A stretch of DNA of 59,711 nucleotides from Deltaproteobacteria bacterium. Its GTDB lineage: Bacteria > Desulfobacterota > Desulfobulbia > Desulfobulbales > Desulfurivibrionaceae. The notes beneath the pieces were generated by a model, which worked only from the letters and a program-made list of their open reading frames with translations, was not told where the DNA came from and searched no databases. Shown in pieces: positions 26,750 to 35,405 of the stretch. The stretch covers positions 1 through 59,711 of the forward strand of contig JAPLJG010000052.1 in the NCBI GenBank assembly GCA_026388735.1, read 5' to 3'. The position numbers and the translations under genes are program-made. Within the stretch, counting starts at the first letter, position 1. Every line of letters begins with the position of its first letter.

Positions 26750-27481
26750 ATGCGTCCTGAAACCTATCGAGAAATGGCCGAAGTGCAGGATCGCCACTGG
26801 TGGTTCGTTGCCCGGAAGCGGATACTCGCTAATCTTATCCGCACGCTGGCCTTGCCGACTGAACCCAGGATTCTCGAAATCGGCTGCGGTACGGGCGGCA
26901 ACCTGGCCATGCTGGCAAGGTTTGGACGCCTTTGTGCAATGGAATACGATGTTGAGGCACGTGCCATCGCCGCTTCATTGGGCATCTGCCCTGTTGCCGC
27001 CGGCGGCCTGCCCGATCCCGTGCCGTTCGAGGACGGGCAATTCGATCTCATCTGTCTGCTGGACGTGCTTGAGCACATTGAGGACGATCTTGCCGCATTG
27101 ATGCGCGCCAGCAAGCTGCTTGATCCAGCCGGTCGGCTGCTGGTCACCGTTCCTGCTTATGCCTGGTTGTGGTCGACGCATGATGAGGCGCACCATCATT
27201 TCCGTCGCTATACCGTCAAAAGTGTACGAAAGCTGGCGAACGCTGCGGGGTTGAGCGTTTACCGCCTCGGGTATTTTAACAGCCTGATGTTTTCACTGAT
27301 CGCCGGCGCCCGTCTCCTGCAGAAAGCCGTCGGCAAAAACGCTGGCTCGGATGCAGCATTGCCTGCATCATTTGTCAATCAGCTGCTGACAGGGCTTTTC
27401 GGACTGGAACGTCACATTGCCCCCAGGACGCTGTTTCCTTTTGGCACATCTGTCCTCGCTGTGCTAGGCAAGCGACCGTGA
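26750..27481 (+). CDS. SAM-dependent methyltransferase (class I)
   Basis: A 243-residue enzyme. Motif I is ILEIGCGTGGNLAML, acidic loop MEYDVEARAIA, then FDLICLLDVLEHIEDD and DPAGRLLVTVPAYAWLWS, followed by HHFRRYT. This pattern is frequent in methyltransferases of polysaccharide clusters lying next to GtrA/GtrB genes. It starts 10 nt after the upstream membrane protein and its stop overlaps the GtrA-like start (GTGA). Confidence 0.88.
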   Translation: MRPETYREMAEVQDRHWWFVARKRILANLIRTLALPTEPRILEIGCGTGGNLAMLARFGRLCAMEYDVEARAIAASLGICPVAAGGLPDPVPFEDGQFDLICLLDVLEHIEDDLAALMRASKLLDPAGRLLVTVPAYAWLWSTHDEAHHHFRRYTVKSVRKLANAAGLSVYRLGYFNSLMFSLIAGARLLQKAVGKNAGSDAALPASFVNQLLTGLFGLERHIAPRTLFPFGTSVLAVLGKRP

Positions 27482-27882
27482 GACAGTATCGATCAGCATG
27501 GCGATTCGTCCTGACCGGCATAGCCGCAACCGCCGTTCACACAGCCGCCGCCGTCGCTGCGATCGAAGGGCTGCGGTTCAATCCAGCTGTCGCTAACGGG
27601 ATGGCGTTTTTGTTCACCAACCTTTTTTCTTATGTCGTAAATAGCCGTTGGAGCTTTGCGGCCGACCTGAACCTCGCCCGCTGGGGACGTTTTCTCAGTG
27701 TTTCGCTTTTGGGCTGGTTGTGTGCAGTCGTGATCGCATGGGGTGTCGAAGCCACCGGTCGACATTATGTGACAGGTATCTTGTGCGTGGCGTTCTGCGT
27801 TCCTCTGCTGAGTTTTGCAGCGCACCGGCTCTTCACATTTCGCGATGTGACATGTGCGCCTTCCACCGAGCCAACTCCATGA
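27478..27882 (+). CDS. GtrA-family membrane protein (polyprenyl-linked sugar flippase type)
   Basis: A 134-residue protein with four membrane helices: FVLTGIAATAVHTAAAV, ANGMAFLFTNLFSYVVNS, FLSVSLLGWLCAVVIAW and ILCVAFCVPLLSFAAHRLFTF. The NSRWSF and HRLFTF motifs are typical of GtrA, thought to flip undecaprenyl-phosphate-linked sugar to the periplasm. With the GtrB-like enzyme and the GT-C proteins it completes a three-part modification system. GTG start at 27478 overlaps the methyltransferase stop. Confidence 0.88.
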   Translation: MRQYRSAWRFVLTGIAATAVHTAAAVAAIEGLRFNPAVANGMAFLFTNLFSYVVNSRWSFAADLNLARWGRFLSVSLLGWLCAVVIAWGVEATGRHYVTGILCVAFCVPLLSFAAHRLFTFRDVTCAPSTEPTP

Positions 27883-27884
27883 AG

Positions 27885-28054
27885 ATTGCCAGCCATGCTT
27901 CACTGACAAACCCGGCTTGGGTGATCATGGCGCCAAAAAGCAGTTCCATCTAGGTTGGGACAGATCGTTTTTGCAGCGTTTGAGCCAGAAATATGATAGC
28001 TTCGAATAGGGCCTCGGGGATATTGCCGTATTTCTTGGTGTTCATAACGTCCAT
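27885..28054 (-). pseudogene. transposase N-terminal remnant
   Basis: On the minus strand, from ATG 28054, the translation MDVMNTKKYGNIPEALFEAI, then FLAQTLQKRSVPT, an in-frame TAG, and MELLFGAMITQAGFVSEAWL resembles the N-terminal end of a family of DDE transposases. There is no catalytic part. It ends at the gtrA gene border. Family not assigned. Confidence 0.5.
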
Positions 28055-28157
28055 CCAAACCGCTTGATATGTCAAGATTTTTTGGCGCCAATTTGTTGTT
28101 TCTTTGCCGAATGCGAAACTCTAAACTCCAGCCCCGATGAGTCACCGAGCATAAATC

Positions 28158-29909
28158 ATGAAATCCAAGACAGCAGATGAACAAGAACTGCTGGCATCCG
28201 TCCAGTTCACCCTCCCAACAGCCCAGCGTGTCCTGGCTTTCGCCCCGCACCCGGACGATGAGGTCTTTGGCTGCGGCGGCATGCTGGCATTGCTGGGCAA
28301 TCAGGGCTGTTTAGTTTCTGTCATCGTGGTCACCGACGGCGCAGCCGGGGGGAGGAGCGCCGCAGGAGACCTAGCGCGGATACGGGCGCATGAGTCACGG
28401 AAGGCGGCCGGAGTCCTGGGGCTTTCCGCTCCCACATTCTGGGGGCTGTCGGATCGCGGCCTTGCTTATGGTGAACTGCTGGTCGAGCGGGTTAAAACCG
28501 CCATTGCGGAAGCCGAGGCCGACCTGGTGTTGCTCCCTTCCCCCACCGAGCTGCACCCCGACCATCAGGCCCTTGCCCTGGCCGGCGCCGAAGCGCTGCG
28601 TCGCCTGGGGGGGGATCGCCGGGCTCTTTTCTACGAGATCAACCTGCCGCTGCCCAGTCCCAACCTGGTGATCGACATCACCTCGGTCTTTGAACAGAAA
28701 CGTGCTGCCATGGCCTGTTTTTCCTCCCAGCTTGAAGAACAGCCCTATGATCGGCGCATCGAAGGACTCAACCGTTTCCGCTCCTACTTCCTCGGCCCTC
28801 ACGCAGAAGCCGCAGAGGCCTATGTAATCTTGGACGCAGCCTCCATCCAGCCGGGACTTGTCCCTCTGTTTGAAGGCCCGCTGGCCCACCGGCGGCGGCT
28901 GGGGTTTGCCGTCAGTGGTGAGGATATCCCTTTGGTCAGCATCATCGTGCGCAGCATGGATCGACCCACGCTCATGGAGGCTCTTGACTCCGTGGCACTG
29001 CAGACTTGGCCGAATACGGAGGTGGTCGTTGTGAATGCCCGGGGGGGAGACCATTCCCCCCTGCCGGAGCACTGCGGCCGATTCTCTTTGCGTCTTATCA
29101 ACCAGAAGAATGGTGAGCCACTTTCCCGCCCCCGGGCCGCCAATCTCGCCTTGGAGAGCGCTCAGGGCCAGTGGATCGTTTTTCTTGACGACGATGATTC
29201 TTTCGACTCGGAGCATGTGGCTGCCCTGATCCAGGCGGTGCAGGCGCATCCCGGCGCCCTGGCCGCGTATGCCGGCGTGCGGGTGGTAGACACCCGGGGG
29301 ACAGTGTGTGGCGTCTTTAACTCCCCTTACGATCGCCGCCGGCTCGTGGCCTCCAACTTTCTTCCCATGCACGCCGTTCTCTTCTCCAGCTTGCTGGTCA
29401 CCAAGCAGGGCGTCCGTTTTGATGAGTCCTTTGATGTCTATGAAGATTGGGATTTTTGGATGCAGGTGAGTCGCCACACTGATTTCATCCATCTTGATCA
29501 GGTGACGGCGACCTGCCACCCGATCGGGGATTCCAGAGCCGGCGTCGTTTTTGACGAGCGGGTGATCTGCCGTGGCCGTAGCCGCTTTTTTAGCAAGTGG
29601 TTAAAACGGTGGAGGGGCGATGAGGTTGCGGAAGGATTCAAGCATCTGGAATTTGAACGGGATGAGAAAAGCCATGCTCTGGTCCGACAGCAGGAGGAGT
29701 TTGAAAGGGAGCGGGCTGGTCTTGTTCAAGAGCGGCAGCTGAGCGAACAGCTGCTTAAACAGCAGTTTGATCGACAACTTTCCGATCTCGAGACTTCGCT
29801 GACCGCAATCCTTGCCTCCCGCTCATGGCGTCTCACCGCACCCCTGCGCCGGCTGGCGGCCTTTGTCCGTGTATTCGTTGCAGCCGGCAAAGGAACACCG
29901 ACCCAATGA
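28158..29909 (+). CDS. PIG-L-type deacetylase fused to GT2 glycosyltransferase
   Basis: A 583-residue fusion. Residues about 20-235 form a LmbE/PIG-L zinc N-deacetylase (FAPHPDDEVFGCGG, VVTDGAAGG, ELHPDHQALA), which removes acetyl from N-acetylglucosaminyl groups. Residues about 255-480 form a GT2 domain (VSIIVRSMDRPTLMEALDS, IVFLDDDDSFDSEH, YEDWDFWMQVS). The last 90 residues are a coiled coil plus a basic helix (LASRSWRLTAPLRR), as in large O-antigen GTs. Such an enzyme could deacetylate and extend a sugar in one polypeptide. The next gene overlaps by ATGA. Confidence 0.85.
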   Translation: MKSKTADEQELLASVQFTLPTAQRVLAFAPHPDDEVFGCGGMLALLGNQGCLVSVIVVTDGAAGGRSAAGDLARIRAHESRKAAGVLGLSAPTFWGLSDRGLAYGELLVERVKTAIAEAEADLVLLPSPTELHPDHQALALAGAEALRRLGGDRRALFYEINLPLPSPNLVIDITSVFEQKRAAMACFSSQLEEQPYDRRIEGLNRFRSYFLGPHAEAAEAYVILDAASIQPGLVPLFEGPLAHRRRLGFAVSGEDIPLVSIIVRSMDRPTLMEALDSVALQTWPNTEVVVVNARGGDHSPLPEHCGRFSLRLINQKNGEPLSRPRAANLALESAQGQWIVFLDDDDSFDSEHVAALIQAVQAHPGALAAYAGVRVVDTRGTVCGVFNSPYDRRRLVASNFLPMHAVLFSSLLVTKQGVRFDESFDVYEDWDFWMQVSRHTDFIHLDQVTATCHPIGDSRAGVVFDERVICRGRSRFFSKWLKRWRGDEVAEGFKHLEFERDEKSHALVRQQEEFERERAGLVQERQLSEQLLKQQFDRQLSDLETSLTAILASRSWRLTAPLRRLAAFVRVFVAAGKGTPTQ

Positions 29910-32596
29910 ACCTGCCCCTCGTCTCCATCCTGATCCGTACCAAAGACCGCCCTGAGTCCTTGGCCCAAGCCATTGTCTCGGTTATTGCCCAGACTTATCG
30001 GCCGCTGCAGCTGGTGGTGGTTAATGATGGTGGACAGGAGATCAGCCCCGACCATGGCCAGCGCGCCGCCCAGGCCGGCGTCGAATTTGTCTATCGGAGC
30101 CTGCAGCCGTGGCAGGGACGTAGCAGTGCCGCCAACCTGGCCCTTGAGACGGCAGACGGTCAGTGGCTGCTGTTCCTGGATGACGACGACCTGTTGTTGC
30201 CGGAGCACATCGCCTCCCTTGTCCAAGTGGCCCTCGACCACCCGGAGGCAGTGGGGGCCTATGCCGATGTTCAATGCGTGAGTTTTGCGGGCGGTGAGCT
30301 GGCCCTGCTGCCGGGTCGCTACGACCACGAATTCGATCCGCTGCACCTGGCGGTCGAGAACTTCCTGCCGATCCATGCGGTGCTGTTCCACCGCCGGGTG
30401 CTGGAGGCGGGCTGCCGCTTTGTCACCAGCCTGACCATCTATGAAGACTGGCACTTCTGGCTGCAGGTGACCAGGCTGGGGCCCCTGATACACCATCCCC
30501 GGCTGGGAGCTTACTACCGGGTCGACTACAGCGGGGTGGGAGAGCCGGGTAGCGAGCGCGACTTCAATGCCGAGTTTTTGGCCTTCATGCATGCCGCCAA
30601 GCACCTCTGGAGCGATGCCCAGCTTCTATACTTCGTGCGCAGTGTCAAGAATCTGCAGAACTGTCAGCAGCAGCTGACTGAGAACAATGAGCTGCGGGAC
30701 GAGGGACAACGGGCCATCAGCCGGCTTGAACAGCATCTGTGCAACCTGACCGAGGAATCGAGCCGGCGGGCAGAACAGCATACCGCGCTGCAGCAGCAGC
30801 TAGCCCAGTTCCGGGCAGAGCTGAACTACCTCAGAACATTGCGGGTGGTGCGCCTGAACAGCCGCTTGCGGGAGGCCGTGGAGCGCTGGCGCGGCCGTCG
30901 CAGCGCATACCGGCGCCGGGTGCGGACCTTTTTCAGGCTGCTTAAGGCCGGGGAGTTCCGCGAGATCTTCACCCGGGGGCAACGGCTGATCGGTTTCACC
31001 AGTCAGCCCGGGCCAGTGGGGCCGCCGCCGGGCTTCCGCTCACTGGAGGACGGGGTGGTGATCCTGGCAACGCGCCACACGCAATATGTGGCTCGGTTGA
31101 TCCAGGATGCTCTGGCCTTTTTCGGCTACCGGCAGGTGACCATCCTCGACCGGCAGCCGGACAGCTACGGCGACGGTCTCCACATCGTGGTATGCCCGCA
31201 GATGTTCGCGAAACTGCCTTCGGTCTACATCGTCTTCCAGATGGAGCAGTCGGTCAGCTCCCGCTGGTTCACCGCCGACTATCTGCGCATCTTGGAACGC
31301 TCCCTGGCCATCTTGGACTACTCCCTGGCCAATATCCGCTTCCTGCAGGAAAACGGACTGTCTTACAAGCAAATTTTCTGGGCCCCAATCTCCAACATCA
31401 CGGGATTCTGCCCGCTGCCAACCACGGCACCGGAGCAGGCGGGCGAGCCGGAGTATGATGTCGTCTTCTACGGCGACAGCCACAACCCGCGGCGTGCGGC
31501 CTTTCTAGAAGCCATCGCCAGCCGTTTCCGTCTGCTGACCGTCTCCGAGGTCTTCGGTGAGGAGCTCTACCGGCAGCTGCGGCGGGCTCGGGTGGTGATC
31601 AATATCCACTACTATGAGCAGGCCCTGCTGGAGACCACCCGCATCTTCGAGTGCCTCTCGCTGGGGCTGGTAGTGGTTTCCGAAGAGGGCTCGGACATGG
31701 CCGATCATGACCAGCTGCGCCCCTTTGTCACCTTTACGCCGGTGGGTGATGTGGCGGCCATGCTGACGGCACTGGAACAGCACCTGCAGCCCCCTCGTCC
31801 ATTGAAGCTGGCGCTCCTGCCTGCCGACCTGAACCATTTCAGGTACTATTTTGGCCGGATGCTGGCGGCCATGGACCTGATGTCGTTTGAGCGGCTGCTG
31901 CCGATGGCCTGTTTGACCCTTCAGCAGTTTCGCAAAGGGATAGGGCTTTCGCTGCCAGAGACTTTTGAACGCTTTGACAGTTTTAGAGGGGCTCACCCCG
32001 AGCTGGCGGTCTTTCATGGCCTGCGGCACCACCTGGGCTGGATCGGTTGCGCCATGAGCTTCAAGTACCTCTGCCACCACGCCCTGCAGCTGGGGCTGCC
32101 CTGGCTTGAGGTCTTTGAGGACGACGTGCTGATGGACAGCACCTTCCAGAGGCGGCGAGCAGCGATCCAGCACTACCTCTTCGAGGGGCTCGGCCAGGGG
32201 CGTTGGGACATCTTCTGCGGCCTGATCGCCGATGTCTCCGACCAGACCCGGATCTTTGACGTGGTTGACCACGACGGCCTGCGCCTAGTAACTGTCGACC
32301 GGATGACCAGCATGGTCTATAATATCTACGGTCCGCAGGCCATGCAGGCCATAGCCGCCTGGAACCCCGATGAGCGGGATGTGCATGCCAACGCCATCGA
32401 CCGTTATCTGGAGCAGCGGGTGCGTCTGCGGGTGGTGACGGTCGTGCCGTTCTGTGTCGGCCACCGCTCCGAGCTGTCCTCCACCCTGTGGCACTTTCAG
32501 AACAGCACCTATGACGAGATGATCCTCCAGAGCCAGCAAAGGCTGGAGGCAAAGGTTGAGCGGTTTCTTGCCGCACGAAAGATTGAAGAGGATTAA
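29906..32596 (+). CDS. three-domain glycosyltransferase (GT2 + CgeB-like GT + GT25)
   Basis: An 896-residue multidomain enzyme. Residues 1-240: GT2 (VSILIRTKDRPESLAQAIVS, LLFLDDDDLLLPEH, YEDWHFWLQV). Residues about 245-350: coiled coil. Residues about 385-640: GT-B-like CgeB/glycosyl_trans_1_2 region (VYIVFQMEQ, DVVFYGDSHNPRR, TTRIFECLSLGLVVVSEE). Residues about 690-870: GT25 LPS-type domain (GWIGCAMSFKYL, LEVFEDDVLM with the EDD motif, GPQAMQAI). The first domain is paralogous to the GT2 half of the upstream gene, which it overlaps by ATGA. It probably builds several linkages of a repeat unit. Confidence 0.82.
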   Translation: MNLPLVSILIRTKDRPESLAQAIVSVIAQTYRPLQLVVVNDGGQEISPDHGQRAAQAGVEFVYRSLQPWQGRSSAANLALETADGQWLLFLDDDDLLLPEHIASLVQVALDHPEAVGAYADVQCVSFAGGELALLPGRYDHEFDPLHLAVENFLPIHAVLFHRRVLEAGCRFVTSLTIYEDWHFWLQVTRLGPLIHHPRLGAYYRVDYSGVGEPGSERDFNAEFLAFMHAAKHLWSDAQLLYFVRSVKNLQNCQQQLTENNELRDEGQRAISRLEQHLCNLTEESSRRAEQHTALQQQLAQFRAELNYLRTLRVVRLNSRLREAVERWRGRRSAYRRRVRTFFRLLKAGEFREIFTRGQRLIGFTSQPGPVGPPPGFRSLEDGVVILATRHTQYVARLIQDALAFFGYRQVTILDRQPDSYGDGLHIVVCPQMFAKLPSVYIVFQMEQSVSSRWFTADYLRILERSLAILDYSLANIRFLQENGLSYKQIFWAPISNITGFCPLPTTAPEQAGEPEYDVVFYGDSHNPRRAAFLEAIASRFRLLTVSEVFGEELYRQLRRARVVINIHYYEQALLETTRIFECLSLGLVVVSEEGSDMADHDQLRPFVTFTPVGDVAAMLTALEQHLQPPRPLKLALLPADLNHFRYYFGRMLAAMDLMSFERLLPMACLTLQQFRKGIGLSLPETFERFDSFRGAHPELAVFHGLRHHLGWIGCAMSFKYLCHHALQLGLPWLEVFEDDVLMDSTFQRRRAAIQHYLFEGLGQGRWDIFCGLIADVSDQTRIFDVVDHDGLRLVTVDRMTSMVYNIYGPQAMQAIAAWNPDERDVHANAIDRYLEQRVRLRVVTVVPFCVGHRSELSSTLWHFQNSTYDEMILQSQQRLEAKVERFLAARKIEED

Positions 32597-32818
32597 TTCT
32601 GTCAGGCTGGTGAAAAAACCATAAACAACAGGTTGTTCGACATTTCAAGGTGATTTGAGTAAATCCTGAATGGGTGAGCCGATCAGGTAGATGATGGAGA
32701 TGAAGCTCAGGTCATTGCGGTGCCCACTGGCTCTGGCTTTTGCTGCCTAGAAGAGGCTGTTGAGCCACTCGATGTGCAGTTCAAGGGGACGGACTTATTT
32801 TTTGACCGGGACGAACAG
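32597..32818. other. spacer between the glycan cluster and the sensing module
   Basis: A gene-free stretch of about 220 nt. I see no clear terminator and no recognisable gene; the frame upstream of GTG 32819 is open but its translation is not protein-like. Confidence 0.4.
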
Positions 32819-33654
32819 GTGGTAATCAGAAAAAAAAATAAAGCCATACCCTTCCTTCTCCTGCTTTTTCTGGTGATTCCAGGCAGGTGTTTGGCGCAGG
32901 AGAAGGTGGTCGCCGTCCTGTTCTCCCGGGAGATAGCTCCCTATGTCGCCATGGTGGAGGGGCTGGAGGCCCGGCTCAATGTGCCGGTGCAGCGTTTTTT
33001 CCTCGATGAGACCGGCAGGCCGTACAGTCTCGGCGGTCGGAGTGTCACCCTGAATCCCCAGGCCTATGGCGTGCTGGTGGCTGTGGGGCCGGAGGCACTC
33101 CGCTACCTGCACGCCAGGGCCGGCGCCACGCCCCTGGCCTTCGGCATGGTCCTCGAGTCAGTCTGAATATCCCAGCCGAGGCGCAGTTCGCGTCCATCCT
33201 CCGCCAGCTGCCAAAGTTGCGGCGGCTCGGCGTCCTCTACGATCCTGCCAACAACCAGGTCTGGTTCACCGCTGCGGCCGCCGTCGCCGCAGCCAGAGGC
33301 TTTGAGCTGGTGCCGCTGCCGGTGCGCCGCCAAGAGGGCAAGCTGGCGATGGCGAGCGATTTTTCCCGGCTCGATGCGATTCTTTTCATTCCTGACACCT
33401 CCATCATCTCCAGATCCGTGATTCAGCATGCCATCAAGCAGGGGGTGGTGCACAACACGCCGGTCATTGGCTACAACCAGTTTTTTTATGATTCCGGGGC
33501 GGCCTTCACGTTGCTCATCGACTACCGTACCGTTGGTCAGCAGGTGGCCCGGCAGGTGGAGCGGCTCCTGGCCGGGGAAAAGTGCGACGGGGTGGCCTCG
33601 CCCTCCCATGAGTTGGTGATCAACGAAGAAGTCTGGCGGAAGCTGAAAAGATGA
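32819..33654 (+). pseudogene. ABC_sub_bind-type periplasmic binding protein, frameshifted
   Basis: The N-terminal frame has a signal peptide (AIPFLLLLFLVIPGRCLA) and VVAVLFSREIAPYVAMVEGL; it ends at TGA 33163-33165 (frame-1 end VLESV). The next segment (SLNIPAEAQFASILRQLPK, RRLGVLYDPANNQVWF, FIPDTSIISRSVI, GYNQFFYDSGAAF, LVINEEVWRKL) continues in another frame, one base out. Together they match the ABC_sub_bind (TrpX-like) family of solute-binding proteins, about 278 codons. A single indel near 33150 explains the break. There is no ABC permease or ATPase next to it; instead it directly precedes a histidine kinase (14 nt). GTG 32819 is the likeliest start. Confidence 0.8.
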
Positions 33655-33667
33655 GGGAGCACTGCGG

Positions 33668-35098
33668 ATGCTAAAGCATATGGCGCGATATAAGGCCTTG
33701 CAGCGGAGGAGTGGCTTCGCCTCCATCCAGGGAAGGCTCACCGCCATAGCGCTTTTTTCCATCATCGGCGCGGCATTGGCCATGGGGGTGGCCGGCTACC
33801 GGCTGACCGTGCATTTTGAAAAGGCCCGCTACCGCGATCACTTCCAGTTGCTTGCCTCCTATCTGGCCAGCAACGCCGAGGTGGGGGTTCTGCTGGAGAA
33901 CCGGAAGATGCTGGAGGAGCTGACCAAAAATATGCTGGCGGTGCGGGACGTGCAGATCGTGGAGGTCTCCGACGGCAGGGGAGAACTGCTCGTTCGCAAT
34001 GCCAATCCTCGGCCGCCGGGAGACCTTGGCTCTGTTTCCGCGGCGGTGTTCTCCAGCCGGATGGGCCAGGAGGATGCGCCTTTTGTCGCCCCCGGCAACG
34101 AAGAGGTGCTAGGCCGGGTGACCATCTTCTACTCGCAGGCCGGCCTGGCGCAGCTCAAAAAACTGTTGGCCTTCCGCTTTGCCCTGATCTCCTTGGGGCT
34201 GGCTTTGGCGGCGGCGGTCCTCTATTGGCTTTTTTCGCGGACGATCACCGCGCCGCTGCTGGAACTTCTCGGTGTGGCCGGCCAGGTCTCGCGCGGGCGG
34301 ATGGACGTGCGGGCCGGCGGCGGTTCGCTCCAGGAGATCAATACCCTGGCCGGCGCCATCAACGAGATGCTCGATGCCCTGGAGGCGCAGCGCAAAAAAC
34401 TCGAGGAGGCCCATACCGCCATGGCCAGGCAGCAGGTGCTGGCCGAGGTGGGCAGGTTCTCCATGATTGTCGCCCACGAGATCAAGAACCCACTGGCCAT
34501 CATCAAGGGCAGCCTGGACATGTTCAGGAAGGAGGGGACGTCGGCAGAGCTGAAGAGCCGGATGATGGGGTTTCTTGATGAGGAGATCGAGCGGATCAAC
34601 CGGCTCATCGAGGATTTTCTCCTCTTTGCTCGGCCGCGGGAGGCGGTTTTGCAGCCCCAGACCGCCGGGGAGTTCACGGCCAGCCTGGCCCAGCGCATCC
34701 GGTTACTGGGGGGGGAGGTCGAAGTGGCAGCAACAGAAGGAGGGGCCGCCCTTCAGGGAGTGCTCCGCTGTGACCCTGGCCTGCTGGAACGGGCGCTCTT
34801 CAACTTGGTGCGTAACGGCATGGAGGCGGCAGGCAAGGAGGGTGGAGTGCGGGTGGCGATGACCTGCACGACGCAGCGGTTGATCCTCACCATCGAGGAC
34901 AGCGGCCCAGGGATCGCGCCCGAAACCCTGCCCCGCGTCTTTGAGCCCTTTTTTAGCACCAAGGCCAAAGGCACCGGCCTGGGGCTTGCCATTGCCAAAG
35001 AGGTGATCCAGGGGCATGGCGGCACGATTGCGGCGGCGAACCGGCCGGAGGGCGGCGCCTCTTTTACGGTGAAGCTGCCGATTAAGAAGCAGGATTGA
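33668..35098 (+). CDS. membrane sensor histidine kinase
   Basis: A 476-residue kinase: membrane helix at about 27-46 (LTAIALFSIIGAALAMGVAG), a periplasmic domain of about 120 residues, a second helix at about 172-195, HAMP, then a dimerisation helix with phospho-acceptor H (VAHEIKNPLAIIKG, about residue 275) and a complete catalytic domain (N box NLVRNGMEAA, G1 DSGPGI, F-box FEPFFSTKAKGTGLGLAI). It follows the binding-protein gene by 14 nt and should phosphorylate the NtrC-type regulator downstream. The periplasmic domain may sense the binding protein, its ligand, or a cell-envelope signal. Confidence 0.92.
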   Translation: MLKHMARYKALQRRSGFASIQGRLTAIALFSIIGAALAMGVAGYRLTVHFEKARYRDHFQLLASYLASNAEVGVLLENRKMLEELTKNMLAVRDVQIVEVSDGRGELLVRNANPRPPGDLGSVSAAVFSSRMGQEDAPFVAPGNEEVLGRVTIFYSQAGLAQLKKLLAFRFALISLGLALAAAVLYWLFSRTITAPLLELLGVAGQVSRGRMDVRAGGGSLQEINTLAGAINEMLDALEAQRKKLEEAHTAMARQQVLAEVGRFSMIVAHEIKNPLAIIKGSLDMFRKEGTSAELKSRMMGFLDEEIERINRLIEDFLLFARPREAVLQPQTAGEFTASLAQRIRLLGGEVEVAATEGGAALQGVLRCDPGLLERALFNLVRNGMEAAGKEGGVRVAMTCTTQRLILTIEDSGPGIAPETLPRVFEPFFSTKAKGTGLGLAIAKEVIQGHGGTIAAANRPEGGASFTVKLPIKKQD

Positions 35099-35114
35099 AG
35101 GGGTGATGGTTTCA

Positions 35115-35333
35115 CCACTTCCTGCGGACATATAAGGGTATATGCTTGGATTGTGGCTATCGCGCGGATATAGTGTGTGTGGCACTTATCATTGAGTTGA
35201 AGAGTGCGGATGCCATCAGTATCCTGGAAGCACAGCTCCTGACCTACATGATGTGGCGAATGTCGGCATTGGCCTACTGCTCAATTTTAATGTGGCGTTG
35301 CTGCAACACGATATCAAACGGTTTGTGTTATAA
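35115..35333 (+). pseudogene. GxxExxY-family protein, C-terminal remnant
   Basis: Between kinase and regulator, YKGICLDCGYRADIV and IIELKSADAIS are followed by EAQLLTYM; then the frame shifts and NVGIGLLLNFNVALLQHDIK continues to TAA at 35331-35333. This is the C-terminal half of a GxxExxY protein, a family with a PD-(D/E)xK nuclease-like fold (ExK and QxxxY residues retained). No start or N-terminal part remains. It interrupts what would otherwise be a tight kinase-regulator operon. Confidence 0.75.
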
Positions 35334-35405
35334 AAATCTTCATGCTCTTCGTCTATTTCGTGGTGAAAAAACACGGCATACGACGGGAGGGGTGGGAATG
35401 GAACC

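Noticed and set aside
28395-29519. 374-codon minus-strand open frame opposite the PIG-L/GT2 gene
   Set aside because: Antisense to a gene with intact catalytic motifs; no ribosome-binding site or domain.
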